From: Anaerolineales bacterium
Lineage (GTDB): Bacteria > Chloroflexota > Anaerolineae > Anaerolineales > Villigracilaceae
DNA: 64,000 nucleotides
Assembly: GCA_016789305.1 (NCBI GenBank)
Contig: JAEURJ010000014.1
Span: 62,001-126,000, forward strand
Reading direction: 5' to 3'
This document shows positions 11,201 to 19,396 of this stretch, in pieces. Position 1 is the first letter of the stretch. Each line of letters opens with the position of its first letter. The notes beneath the pieces were generated by a model, which saw only the letters and a list, made by a program, of their open reading frames with translations, was not told where the DNA came from and ran no database searches. Made by a program: the position numbers and the translations under genes.

Positions 11201-11729
11201 CAGAAATACGCCGGTGATCGTTTGCAGCATTATCGAAGACCTTGAAAAAGGGTACAGCCTCGGCGCGTCGGATTACCTTGTCAAACCCATTTTGGAAGAT
11301 GACCTCGTCAACTCACTGGATCGACTCAACGCAGACGGCTCCATTCGCGATGTGCTGGTGATTGACGATGATCCAAACGACCTGCGTTTGATCGCAAAAA
11401 TCCTGACTGATGACGGGCGATATAAAGCCACGCTCGCAGAAGGTGGACCCAGCGGATGGACGATCATATCCTCCGGGAATCCCCCCCACGCGGTGATCAT
11501 GGATCTATTCATGCCGGACATGGACGGTTTCAAAATTTTGGAAAATATGCGCGCCAACGAGACGCTTCGCGATATCCCGGTGATTGTCATCAGCGGTATG
11601 GATTTGACAGCAGAACAAAAGGAAGAACTTAACAAATTCGGACAGCGGTTACTGTCCAAGGGCTCCTTCAACGAAAAAGAACTGCTTACAACAATTCAAC
11701 GCGCCCTCGAACGTGTGGGGCCGAAATAA
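8208..11729 (+). CDS. Hybrid histidine kinase: GAF-PAS-GAF-HisKA-HATPase-REC-REC
   Basis: A soluble 1173-residue hybrid kinase. Order: basic N-terminus with KIDKRLDKLFDNL; a Pro/Ala/Thr-rich linker (about 30-130); a truncated GAF-like segment (about 140-195) matching the C-terminal modules of the three upstream sensors; GAF (about 224-375); PAS (about 384-495); GAF (about 512-668); HisKA with MSHELRTPLNSIIGF and the phosphorylated His near 694; HATPase with NLLSNAAKF and GTGLGLSICQHL (about 795-912); and two receiver domains (about 928-1040 and 1050-1173), both with an acidic DDD pocket and a phosphoacceptor Asp (LDIMMPGIDG and MDLFMPDMDG). The ATG overlaps parA by 35 bases. It is the only kinase in the operon and so the likely output of the sensors. 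The N-terminus resembles the ParA-stimulating peptide of ParB. Confidence 0.92.
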   Translation: MPKKQKIDKRLDKLFDNLTPEETASGTKSKARVRKEAPPLSAPEPVQPIQNAVSTPEPSKPASKEISTPATAPEPISIPAAPPTPTSSPTPSPEPVAATTSIPTQPATKVETAPRPAKRQTSMLPPLPETVLVQETTSANTSGFAINFQTGNQDWATLKVEDDTQREWTTDEQLLVRQVTDQLALALENARLFQETQEALETTKARAEAENLINDIATAFLNVNDPTKINNEINHSLGRIGKFLNIDRSSIFIFNEDGITMENTHEWHDEGVESYIEDFHNVPRSSLPYMMKFMNRMEPFVVSNVAELPEEAHVDRNEYHRKKVQSTMSVPVVLQNQTVGFINLDSVERIRIWREEDVTTLRLFGQIAISALERAKDQSALTKSEADLRALFSSMEDVVFVVDKDGRYVRIAPTNPALLVRPPDELLGQLMRDVVSPKETADRFLSAIQETLEKNEAVQLEYELPVAGEVYWFLANLTKLDQDNVFWVARDITERKKSEEAIRRRNEYLAVSAEIGKLVTSTLDLNSIFTRTVKLISERFSLYHVAIFIVEETGFNAALREATGIAGEEMKKNRHMVIVNNESIVGKVTTNGQAVVVNDVLKDPIYKFNPLLPETKSEAAIPLRIGNRTIGAVDIQSKIVDAFTEDEISVLQTLADQIAIAIDNARSFELSQEAVKEMREIDRVKSQFLANMSHELRTPLNSIIGFSRVILKGIDGPVTELQQQDLSAIYNSGQHLLSLINDILDLAKIEAGKMELAFDEVNMADVTNSVISTMSGLVKDKPIELKRIIEPDLPTVRADAIRVRQVMINLLSNAAKFTDEGDITINVGVRPGPTGRLELQVNVTDSGTGISKEDQAKLFQAFSQVDDSPTRKTGGTGLGLSICQHLISMHGGRIWVESEVGHGSTFSFTLPIYRKEREIDIAAPGSRIILAIDDDPQVIGLYERYLQPQGYQVVALTDPSRAVERIKQLKPFAITLDIMMPGIDGWQVLDQIKGDAETRNTPVIVCSIIEDLEKGYSLGASDYLVKPILEDDLVNSLDRLNADGSIRDVLVIDDDPNDLRLIAKILTDDGRYKATLAEGGPSGWTIISSGNPPHAVIMDLFMPDMDGFKILENMRANETLRDIPVIVISGMDLTAEQKEELNKFGQRLLSKGSFNEKELLTTIQRALERVGPK

Positions 11730-11750
11730 GAAACTGGAGCTTTCACTAAA

Positions 11751-13403
11751 GTGACCTTTATCATTAAATGCCTGGATTGCGGCCATAACACGCCATATTA
11801 TCCAACATCAACCAATTGTCCAAAATGCGGCAGCCAATGGAGAGAAGCTGAATACGATTATGAATTGATCGGCAAAAATATGAGACAGCAGCTCACCTCG
11901 CGCCCATTTGATCTATGGCGATACCGCGAGTTGCTGCCCGTGAGGAATCCGAATGTAAGTCTTTCGCTTGGCGAAGGCGGTTCCCCATTGATTCGGGCCG
12001 TCAATTTGGGAATGATGCTTGGTTGTCCCAACATTTTCATCAAGGATGAGAGGCAGGGTCCAACCTCTTCCTTCAAAGACAGACAGGCCGCAGTCACCAT
12101 TGCGGCTCTCAAGGAAGCTGGAATTACCGAAATGGTGGCAGCCTCCACAGGAAATGTCGCCATTTCATATTCCGCCTACGCGTCACGGGCCGGGGTCAAA
12201 CTTTGGGCTTTTGTTACCAGCTTGGTACCCGGTGTAAAAATGCGTGAAATTGCATTATATGGAAGTCAGGTGATCAAGATCACCGGTTCCTATGATCAAT
12301 GCAAACAAGTGGCTTCTGAGTTTGCGCGCCAGCGCGGACTATATCAGGATATGGGGGCACGCACCATCACATCCATTGAAGCAATGAAGACCATTGCCTT
12401 CGAGATCGCGGAACAATTGACTGCGATCCAGGGACCGGAGGAAAACTCGAAGTGGCGCACCCCGGATTGGTACGTGCAGGCAGTCAGCGGCGGGATGGGA
12501 CCGATCGGCGTCTACAAGGGATTTCGCGAGATGAAGCAAATGGGCTGGGTGGACAGTATCCCTGCATTTGCCCCCATTCAAGCGGAAGGCTGCTCGCCGA
12601 TGGTGGATAGCTGGAAAAAAGGTCTCGAAAAAGCCGAACCTGTTGTCTCACCAAAGACTCGCATCGAGACACTTGCCACCGGCGATCCCGGTCGTTCCTA
12701 TGAAATCTTGCGTGACCGTGTAAATGAAACCAAAGGTGCCTTTGAAAATGTAAGTGACGAAGATGCATTTCGCGCCATGCATGTGCTTGCGAAAATGGAG
12801 GGTATTTCCGCAGAGCCTGCAGCCGCAGTTGCGTTCGCAGGTTTATTTAAATTGATCCGCGCGGGTGTGATCAAACCCTCCGACACCGTTGTTGTTAATT
12901 GCACCGGACACACGCTGCCAGCCGAGTCCTTTGTATTGGGCGACAACTGGTCTCACGATGTAAAGATCCCATCGAAGGAGGAGACACCCCAGGAAGGGCT
13001 GTTATCTGCTTTGACACAGGTGGCGCCGGAACGCTTCCCAAAAATCGCCATCGTGGAGGATACGCCCGAAGCACGCAGACTCATCCGTCGCATTTTACAA
13101 TCGCAAGGCAATTTCACAATTATTGAAGCCACCAATGGACGGGAAGGACTTGAAATGATCCAGCGCGAATTACCCGACCTGATCATTCTTGATCTGATGA
13201 TGCCGGAACTCGATGGGTTTTCAGTATTGGAATCATTGCGGTCAAAACCTGAAACAGCTTCCATTCCAGTCATCGTCGCCACGGCAAAGGAATTAACTCC
13301 GGATGAAAAGAATCGTTTGGGCGGGCAAATTCAAACCCTGATGCAAAAGGGCGATTTCCTCAACGATGAATTCCTTGAAGAAGTAAAAGCACTGATTAAG
13401 TAA
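11751..13403 (+). CDS. Threonine synthase-like PLP enzyme fused to a receiver domain
   Basis: Residues 1-420 are a fold-type II PLP enzyme of the threonine synthase family: an N-terminal zinc-ribbon-like pair (CLDCG and CPKCG), the PLP lysine in TSSFKDRQAA, a substrate loop ASTGNVAISYSAYA and VSGGMGPIGVYKGF. Threonine synthase converts O-phosphohomoserine to threonine. Residues about 425-550 are a complete two-component receiver: acidic IVEDTPEARR, phosphoacceptor in LDLMMPELDGF, VIVATAKE and a Lys in LMQKGDF. The start is GTG, preceded by CTGGAG. It follows the hybrid kinase by 21 bases, so phosphotransfer from that kinase is plausible. Whether it makes threonine or the enzyme domain has been recruited for signalling cannot be told here. 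The domain call is firm; the biological role is inference. Confidence 0.85.
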   Translation: MTFIIKCLDCGHNTPYYPTSTNCPKCGSQWREAEYDYELIGKNMRQQLTSRPFDLWRYRELLPVRNPNVSLSLGEGGSPLIRAVNLGMMLGCPNIFIKDERQGPTSSFKDRQAAVTIAALKEAGITEMVAASTGNVAISYSAYASRAGVKLWAFVTSLVPGVKMREIALYGSQVIKITGSYDQCKQVASEFARQRGLYQDMGARTITSIEAMKTIAFEIAEQLTAIQGPEENSKWRTPDWYVQAVSGGMGPIGVYKGFREMKQMGWVDSIPAFAPIQAEGCSPMVDSWKKGLEKAEPVVSPKTRIETLATGDPGRSYEILRDRVNETKGAFENVSDEDAFRAMHVLAKMEGISAEPAAAVAFAGLFKLIRAGVIKPSDTVVVNCTGHTLPAESFVLGDNWSHDVKIPSKEETPQEGLLSALTQVAPERFPKIAIVEDTPEARRLIRRILQSQGNFTIIEATNGREGLEMIQRELPDLIILDLMMPELDGFSVLESLRSKPETASIPVIVATAKELTPDEKNRLGGQIQTLMQKGDFLNDEFLEEVKALIK

Positions 13404-13407
13404 CCTT

Positions 13408-14394
13408 GTGTCAATCACCGATAAAATACGGTTAAGACTGGCTTCATTGCCAAAAAAACAAACAGCAGGCGTGCTTGCTGCTTTTAGCTCTGCATTTTTT
13501 CTGGGCTTTGCTCCCGTGTTCGGGAAGATGGCCATCAACAGCGGGCTTTCCCCATTTACGGTGGTAGCCTTGCGAACCGGGTTTGCTGCGCTGATCCTGC
13601 TGGTCGTGATCGCAATTTTCTATCGAAAGTATCTATACATCTTCCCCATCGGCTTGGTGGGTTGTTTTCTTGCAGGTGCGATCAACGGCTTTGGGTCCCT
13701 TCTGTATTACATGGCGCTTTCAAGACTTGATGCAAGCGTGGGCCAGTTGCTCTATTCACTGTATCCTTTTTTTGTAGCGCTCTGGCTTGTTCTGGATCAT
13801 CAACCTCCAAGCAGGCTTACGTTCTTTCGTATTGGTCTTGCCACGGTTGCAACCTTGCTGCTCACAAACACCTCCGGGCGATTTGTGGACCCGATTGGCG
13901 TATTGTTAATGCTGGGCGCCGCAATCCTGTACGCGATGCATCTGCCGATCAACCAAAGAGTATTGTACGAAGTCCCCGCTCCAACAGTGGCGTTATATAC
14001 TTTGCTATCCATGAGTTCGATCGTCATTCCGGCCTATTTGATCTTTGATCGTTCCTGGCCAGCCACCTATATCTCTCCCTGGCCGATTGTTGGTCTTACC
14101 TCGGTGACAATTTTTTCACGAATTGCATTATTTCTTGGTGTGAAAAAGATCGGCGGAATGCAAACCGCTTTATTGGGACTCGCAGAATTATTGATCGCCA
14201 TCCTGTTTAGCAGCATTTTACTTGGCGAGAATTTAAGTCTGCTTCAATGGCTGGGCGCGGTCGGACTCGGCGTCAGCCTGATTCTGGTCATGTATGAGAA
14301 TTCTCCGCCGCCTCCACACAGCGGAAAAACAGGCTGGCTGTCATGGATTCGTGCACCTGATCTCCCCAAGGATATTTTTGGTCCTTATGAATAA
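13408..14394 (+). CDS. DMT-superfamily (EamA) transporter
   Basis: A 328-residue membrane protein with about ten hydrophobic helices in two repeated halves, the EamA/DMT layout; each half starts with a segment like AAFSSAFFLGFAPVFGKMAI. Such proteins export or import small metabolites, often amino acids. The GTG start lies 4 bases after the threonine-synthase-like gene's stop, so it is co-transcribed, and a threonine- or homoserine-related substrate is possible but unproven. The C-terminal 30 residues are a hydrophilic tail. The gene ends inside the arm of a strong terminator hairpin. Confidence 0.85.
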   Translation: MSITDKIRLRLASLPKKQTAGVLAAFSSAFFLGFAPVFGKMAINSGLSPFTVVALRTGFAALILLVVIAIFYRKYLYIFPIGLVGCFLAGAINGFGSLLYYMALSRLDASVGQLLYSLYPFFVALWLVLDHQPPSRLTFFRIGLATVATLLLTNTSGRFVDPIGVLLMLGAAILYAMHLPINQRVLYEVPAPTVALYTLLSMSSIVIPAYLIFDRSWPATYISPWPIVGLTSVTIFSRIALFLGVKKIGGMQTALLGLAELLIAILFSSILLGENLSLLQWLGAVGLGVSLILVMYENSPPPPHSGKTGWLSWIRAPDLPKDIFGPYE

Positions 14395-14426
14395 AAAGAG
14401 ACCGTCCAGTAGGACGGTCTCTTTTT
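14393..14426. terminator. Bidirectional rho-independent terminator
   Basis: Perfect 15-base arms (14393-14407 and 14412-14426) around a 4-base loop, with an A run on one side and a T run on the other. It lies between the convergent DMT transporter (+) and response regulator (-) genes and overlaps both stop codons, so it can serve both. Confidence 0.92.
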
Positions 14427-15159
14427 ATTTCTTGTCTGATTCATAAAGATAGCCAGTACCTCTTACACTCACCACCCGCTCTGAAAGCGAAGGAAATTGC
14501 TCAAGCTTGTGACGCAAACGGCTGACAAGTGGACGTAATATCTCAGGTGCCTCACGCTGGGAAGTATCATATCCCTGAACCAATAGAACCAATTCACGAT
14601 GAGAGTACACCTTTCCTTCATTTTCCATCAGAATTCGAAGGAGACGCCCTTCAGCCGGGGTAAGGTGTTCCACTTTGCTCTTGTGTTTGATTTGCCTTCT
14701 GGAAAGATCCACAGAAGTGCCGTCTTTCAAGGTGAATACTTCAATCGGTTCATCTGTATCAGTTGTTACAGAATTGGTTTTGGCCCTGGACAGGCGCCGT
14801 GTGAGTCCTTTTTTTACGCTTGCAATGATTTGTGCAGGAGAAGCCGGCTTCAATAAATAGTCATGAATTCGAAGACGCAATGCCTGTACCGCGCTTTCAG
14901 TGGAACCAAAAGCCGTAAGCAGGATCACTTCGGTTTCAGGGGAAACTTGATTTACAACCTGCACCACTTCCAAACCATCCATGCCGGGCATACGCAAGTC
15001 CACGATCATCAAATCCACCGGATGGGTGCGGATATATTCAACTGCGGCCTGGCCGTTTGGCGCTGAATTGACCAGATATCCCTCGAGCTTGAGAATATCC
15101 GTGAGGGATTGTCTTGCTACGGGCTCATCGTCGACTACCAGAATATTGGATTTCATCAT
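14425..15159 (-). CDS. Response regulator, receiver + OmpR/PhoB-type winged helix
   Basis: A 244-residue DNA-binding response regulator. The receiver domain (about 1-120) has VVDDEP, the phosphoacceptor in DLRMPGMDG, LLTAFGS and a Lys in DYLLKPAS. The C-terminal winged helix (about 150-240) has LTPAEGRLLRILMENEG and VSVRGTGYLYES, the OmpR/PhoB pattern. GGAGGTGA precedes two adjacent ATG codons. The first ATG overlaps the stop of the upstream histidine kinase gene by 4 bases, so the pair is translationally coupled. It is the only obvious transcription-factor output for the two kinases on this strand. Targets are unknown. Confidence 0.92.
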   Translation of the reverse strand: MMKSNILVVDDEPVARQSLTDILKLEGYLVNSAPNGQAAVEYIRTHPVDLMIVDLRMPGMDGLEVVQVVNQVSPETEVILLTAFGSTESAVQALRLRIHDYLLKPASPAQIIASVKKGLTRRLSRAKTNSVTTDTDEPIEVFTLKDGTSVDLSRRQIKHKSKVEHLTPAEGRLLRILMENEGKVYSHRELVLLVQGYDTSQREAPEILRPLVSRLRHKLEQFPSLSERVVSVRGTGYLYESDKK

Positions 15160-16730
15160 TGTTCACCTCCAGGTAGGATAATACGGAAACACGCGCCGGG
15201 GCCTCGATCGGGTACATACTCCAGCGTGCCGCCATGTGCAGTAATTATATTGTAACTCACAGTAAGCCCAAGGCCGGTGCCGCCATCTTTTGTACTGAAG
15301 AACGGCTCAAAAATATTTTGCTGTTTCTCTTTTGGGATCCCCGGGCCGTTATCACTGAACAACAACTCCACCCCCCGTGAAGTGGGTCGTACTTTTATTT
15401 TCAATACCCCGCCTTCATTCATCGCATCTGCCGCATTGAGAGACAGGTTGATAAACACCTGCTGGATCTGACTCCCGACCGCCATCACGGAGGGCAGTTT
15501 TTCCGGCACATCGATCTCCACTTTAAGATTGGCCTCGGAAAATTGTTTGTTCATCAAATTGATCACATACTCGAGCATGTCTTTGATGTCGATCTTCTCG
15601 AGTGCATTTGTGTTGGGTCTGTAAAAATCAAGCATACGGCGCGTGGTCAGCATGAGTCTTTCCAATTCTGTGCGGGCCAGGCTGAGATATTCCTTGCGTT
15701 TTTCCTCGGGAAGATCCTCGCGTGTGGCGAGGTGCAGGCAGTTTTGTACGGCCTGTAGTGGGTTATTTACTTCATGGGCAATGGAAGCGCTCAAACGTCC
15801 GGCGGCAGCCATCTTCTCGGCTTGAAGCAATGCCTTTTGCGATTCCTCCACCTTGCGGACGTACTCCAATTGTTCCGCATATAAGCGCGAATTCTCAAGC
15901 GCAATCGCAACCTGACGGGCAAGAATTTGGAACATTTCCACATCGGATTCACGGAAGGCAGGCTCATTGATTTCTCTTGCAGCGAACAACATCATCTGCA
16001 GGTTTGGGCGAAGGATCGGTACAAGGATCGCCGAATCAAGCGTAAGGTCAGAAAGAAGCGCTCTGAAGGATGCATCCCCCGGCCCGTTTCGATGAATCAG
16101 CAAAGGTGAGGAGGAAGCCTGAACGCTGGAGAGCAATTGTGAAGCGGCGTCAGGGAATTTTCCATTCGATACGAGAATATCGTATTGCTTTGTTTGCGGG
16201 TTGAATTGATAGCAAGCCGTATTGGAGCAATGCAAGTGACCCAGCAGTGTGTTGAGAATCAAATCCAAAAGTGGCTCACGGCGGGTTTCCGAAAGTAGTG
16301 CCTCGGTCACGGAGAACAGCGGGCGGAGTGTTTGAATGCGGGCGGCATCCTGCTTTTGCTGACTATCAACAAAAGCCTGCTTGACCGCTTCGATCAATTC
16401 ACTTCCCTGTCCAAAAGGTTTTAACAAAAGCCCGTCCACACCCTGCCGCAAGGCGCGGATGGCGGTTTCCACGGTGCCGTGGCCGGTCATGATCAAGACA
16501 GCGGCATCAGGCTGCAACCGCTTGAGGTTTTGAATCACCTCGAAACCGTCGACCTCAGGCATTCGAATGTCCACAAGCAAAAGGTCAACCTGGCTTTCTT
16601 TAAAATATTCAATCGCCCTGCGGGGATTCGTCTCGGTTAAGACGCGGTAGCCTGCGCGGGTTAACAAGCGATTACATAACAACGCAATGCCGGGTTCATC
16701 ATCTACGACAAAAACAAACGGTGATTCCAT
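15156..16730 (-). CDS. Histidine kinase with N-terminal receiver (REC-GAF-HisKA-HATPase)
   Basis: A 524-residue soluble kinase. It begins with a receiver domain (VVDDEPGIALL, phosphoacceptor in DIRMPEVDG, LKPFGQG). A GAF-like region (about 150-280) is followed by HisKA with ASIAHEVNNPLQAVQN and an HATPase with NLSLNAADAM and GTGLGLTVSYNII. No membrane segment is present. The N-terminal receiver suggests it sits in a phosphorelay and takes a signal from another kinase, perhaps the 865-residue kinase encoded 6 bases upstream. It overlaps the downstream response regulator gene by 4 bases. Confidence 0.92.
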   Translation of the reverse strand: MESPFVFVVDDEPGIALLCNRLLTRAGYRVLTETNPRRAIEYFKESQVDLLLVDIRMPEVDGFEVIQNLKRLQPDAAVLIMTGHGTVETAIRALRQGVDGLLLKPFGQGSELIEAVKQAFVDSQQKQDAARIQTLRPLFSVTEALLSETRREPLLDLILNTLLGHLHCSNTACYQFNPQTKQYDILVSNGKFPDAASQLLSSVQASSSPLLIHRNGPGDASFRALLSDLTLDSAILVPILRPNLQMMLFAAREINEPAFRESDVEMFQILARQVAIALENSRLYAEQLEYVRKVEESQKALLQAEKMAAAGRLSASIAHEVNNPLQAVQNCLHLATREDLPEEKRKEYLSLARTELERLMLTTRRMLDFYRPNTNALEKIDIKDMLEYVINLMNKQFSEANLKVEIDVPEKLPSVMAVGSQIQQVFINLSLNAADAMNEGGVLKIKVRPTSRGVELLFSDNGPGIPKEKQQNIFEPFFSTKDGGTGLGLTVSYNIITAHGGTLEYVPDRGPGACFRIILPGGEQ

Positions 16731-16736
16731 ATCATT

Positions 16737-19334
16737 TCAGAGCGGCAAATATACAGCAAACATCGAGCCGCTATCCTTTTCACTGGTGACTTCGATTGTA
16801 CCGCCATGATCCGTGACAATTCCATAGGTAACAGACAACCCCAAGCCGGTTCCGCCGTGATCTCCCTTGGTAGTAAAGAACGGCTCGAAAATCCTATTTT
16901 GATCCGCAAGTGTGATCCCGATGCCGCTGTCTTTAACCGACATGCTGACCCAATCCCTGCCTTCGCGTTTTGCAGAAGCAGTGACGATGTTTAACTCTCC
17001 TCCGCCGGGCATGGCCTGCAAGGCATTGTGGATTAGATTCAATAGAACTTGCTTCATTTGGTTATGATCAATGGAAACCCAGGGAAGGGAATCTTCCAGC
17101 AGGACATGCAAATGCACGTCATTGGTATGGATGAGGTGACGGGTCAAGGCAACCACATCCTTGACAACTTCGTTCAGGTCAGCGCTGACACGGACGCGTT
17201 CTCCGGAACGTGAAAAATCCAACAGACGACGAACCACATCGCTTGCCCGGCGCGCTTCACGCAAGACCATCTCCAACTCCTCACGGTGAAGGGATTCGGA
17301 AGGCATTTCCTCTAGGACCAATTCTGAAAACCCCGTAACTGTAGTCAACGGGTTGTTCAATTCGTGCGCAATGCCCGCCGCCATTTCACCGACGGCGGCA
17401 AGCTTTGCGGCTTGAATTAGTCGATTCTCTGCAGAGCGCTGCGCCTCCATGCGCGCGTTCAACTCGATCTCAGTAGTCCGCAGTTGACGAACGATGTCCT
17501 GCAGTTTTTGATATTGGTTGGCCGAGGAAACCACTGAGGCTAGAATACCCGCAAGGGATTCCATCGCGATCAGATCATTGTGCGTAAATGCATTTTGACC
17601 ACGGCTTTCCACATCGATAATTCCAAGGATGCTCTCGCCTTCTTTCAAGGCCACGCAAATTTCAGAGCCAGCCTCCCAGCCCTTAATGGCACGATATAAC
17701 TTTTCCTGTGAAGTGTCATTGACCAACATGCTTTGTCCCTGCCGGGAAACATGTCCGCTGATCCCATCCTTTTGAATAAATTCGCTGCCGCCAAGTGCAC
17801 GCTTCACTTGTTCCGAATGCGTACCGCCAATGCCTTGAATTGAAAATTTTTGTTCATCGTCGATCAACAGGATGGTGGCCAGTTCGTATTTGAAGTATTC
17901 AGCCAACAGGTCGGCTGTGATTTGGGCCACCTCACGCTTGTTGGTGGAGCCGATCACTTGCTGCACGACTTCGTGGATCAAGCTCAACCCGCGCGCACGA
18001 CCCTCCGCCTCTTCACGAAGCCGGGTGTATTCGATCAACCCAGCCAGGTGACTCGTGATCACGACCATCAGATGTTCATCATATTGGCTGAACGCCTCCG
18101 TCTTCGTGCTTTCGATGATCAATAAGCCAATGGACGATCCACGATAACGCAACGGGACGATGAGACCTGAGCGGGCAGTTTTATGAAGCAGCGTGAATTC
18201 ATCCTTGATCGAATCACTGACCCTTCGCAAACGGCTCTCCCTCAAAAAGGGCTGGATGAAATGCCCTTCGAGTGAAATGCTGATGACGTTCAATTTACCT
18301 TCGAACATGCGATAATCGCGGAGCACGCGCCCGTCGCTCGAACGCAGGAACAACGCGATCAATTCCGTATTGAACGCGCGGGAAAGCAAGGCAAACATGC
18401 GCCTTGCGATTTGATCCAGGTTTTGAGCGGAAGAAACTGTGAGGACAAAATCGTTCAACAAACCGAGGCGGCGAAGATGTGAAGCCATTTCAGAAAATGT
18501 GACCACCACTTCGATGGAAGGCGATACACGGGCCGCCAATTCATTGATCTGCCCCACTTCCCCGGCGGTTAATTCCTTGGGACGCCATAAAACCACCACA
18601 CCGATCAAGCGTTGACCGATGATCAATGGGATGCAGATCCAAAAATTTGTACCAGACTTCAACATGCCGTAGGGAAGATTATCCCAGTTCGGCTGGCCGC
18701 GCGTGATGATCACATGAGACAGCGAACGGTTCACCCGCCTGAGAATTGGGTTCGACTCGATCAGCAGCGATATCCCCTTGGCTTTTGGATCGTTCCATTC
18801 AGCGGTGATATCCAGCGATTCGCCACGTCGGATGGCGATCCATGCACCCTGGCATTCCACGGCCTGCACGAATGCACCCAACACTTTTTCGATGGCCAAA
18901 GGCAGATCGAAGGCCAAACCAGATTGCAGGTCCGGAAGAAACGGTTGCGGCTCGGCAATGGAACGTCCCGATAACAAGGAGGCAGTCAATTTCAACAGCC
19001 GTTGGCCGTCTGCCGATAATTCATCTGCACCCGCAAGAATCACACGCGATGTTCCACTTAATGGAAACGCATAAAATCGTTCCGTATCCAGATTTACATC
19101 TTCCGGCAAACTGCTCGAGCGCACATTGCCCCCGCTTAAGGCGCCGCACAACCATGCATCCACGGAAGAGCGGGCCAGATGTTCGATCAACCGGCTTTGT
19201 GCCGCCTTGTTCAGATGATATCCCGTTCGTAAAATCCATGCTCCGCCGACGCGTTCGGCAATAACCGCCCAAATTGCATCGGAAAGTTGAACCGCATCCT
19301 TGAGTTGGGTATCTATGCTGGTTTCGGTTTGCAT
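16737..19334 (-). CDS. Multi-GAF soluble histidine kinase
   Basis: An 865-residue cytoplasmic kinase. Three GAF-like regions occupy roughly residues 140-610, the last with KDGISGHVSRQGQ and NAFTHNDLIAMESLAG. HisKA carries GIAHELNNPLTTVTGF, and the HATPase has NLIHNALQAMPGG and GTGLGLSVTYGIV. It is the first gene of a three-gene minus-strand operon with a REC-containing kinase and an OmpR-type regulator. A TATAAT at 19349-19354 lies 14 bases before its ATG and no Shine-Dalgarno sequence is visible, so its leader is probably very short. The GAF ligand is unknown. Confidence 0.92.
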   Translation of the reverse strand: MQTETSIDTQLKDAVQLSDAIWAVIAERVGGAWILRTGYHLNKAAQSRLIEHLARSSVDAWLCGALSGGNVRSSSLPEDVNLDTERFYAFPLSGTSRVILAGADELSADGQRLLKLTASLLSGRSIAEPQPFLPDLQSGLAFDLPLAIEKVLGAFVQAVECQGAWIAIRRGESLDITAEWNDPKAKGISLLIESNPILRRVNRSLSHVIITRGQPNWDNLPYGMLKSGTNFWICIPLIIGQRLIGVVVLWRPKELTAGEVGQINELAARVSPSIEVVVTFSEMASHLRRLGLLNDFVLTVSSAQNLDQIARRMFALLSRAFNTELIALFLRSSDGRVLRDYRMFEGKLNVISISLEGHFIQPFLRESRLRRVSDSIKDEFTLLHKTARSGLIVPLRYRGSSIGLLIIESTKTEAFSQYDEHLMVVITSHLAGLIEYTRLREEAEGRARGLSLIHEVVQQVIGSTNKREVAQITADLLAEYFKYELATILLIDDEQKFSIQGIGGTHSEQVKRALGGSEFIQKDGISGHVSRQGQSMLVNDTSQEKLYRAIKGWEAGSEICVALKEGESILGIIDVESRGQNAFTHNDLIAMESLAGILASVVSSANQYQKLQDIVRQLRTTEIELNARMEAQRSAENRLIQAAKLAAVGEMAAGIAHELNNPLTTVTGFSELVLEEMPSESLHREELEMVLREARRASDVVRRLLDFSRSGERVRVSADLNEVVKDVVALTRHLIHTNDVHLHVLLEDSLPWVSIDHNQMKQVLLNLIHNALQAMPGGGELNIVTASAKREGRDWVSMSVKDSGIGITLADQNRIFEPFFTTKGDHGGTGLGLSVTYGIVTDHGGTIEVTSEKDSGSMFAVYLPL

Positions 19335-19348
19335 GTTAATTTCAATAA

Positions 19349-19354
19349 ATTATA
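19349..19354 (-). promoter_or_regulatory. -10 box for the multi-GAF kinase operon
   Basis: Minus-strand TATAAT 14 bases before the ATG at 19334, inside the 62-base divergent space shared with trmFO. No convincing -35 box was found. Confidence 0.5.
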
Positions 19355-19380
19355 CAGCACAGTAGGTCTGGGCACTAAGG

Positions 19381-19386
19381 TAAAAT
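19381..19386 (+). promoter_or_regulatory. -10 box for trmFO, probably leaderless
   Basis: TAAAAT ends 10 bases before the trmFO ATG, and no Shine-Dalgarno sequence lies between. Transcription would start at or within a few bases of the start codon. Confidence 0.45.
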
Positions 19387-19396
19387 ACTTCCCATT

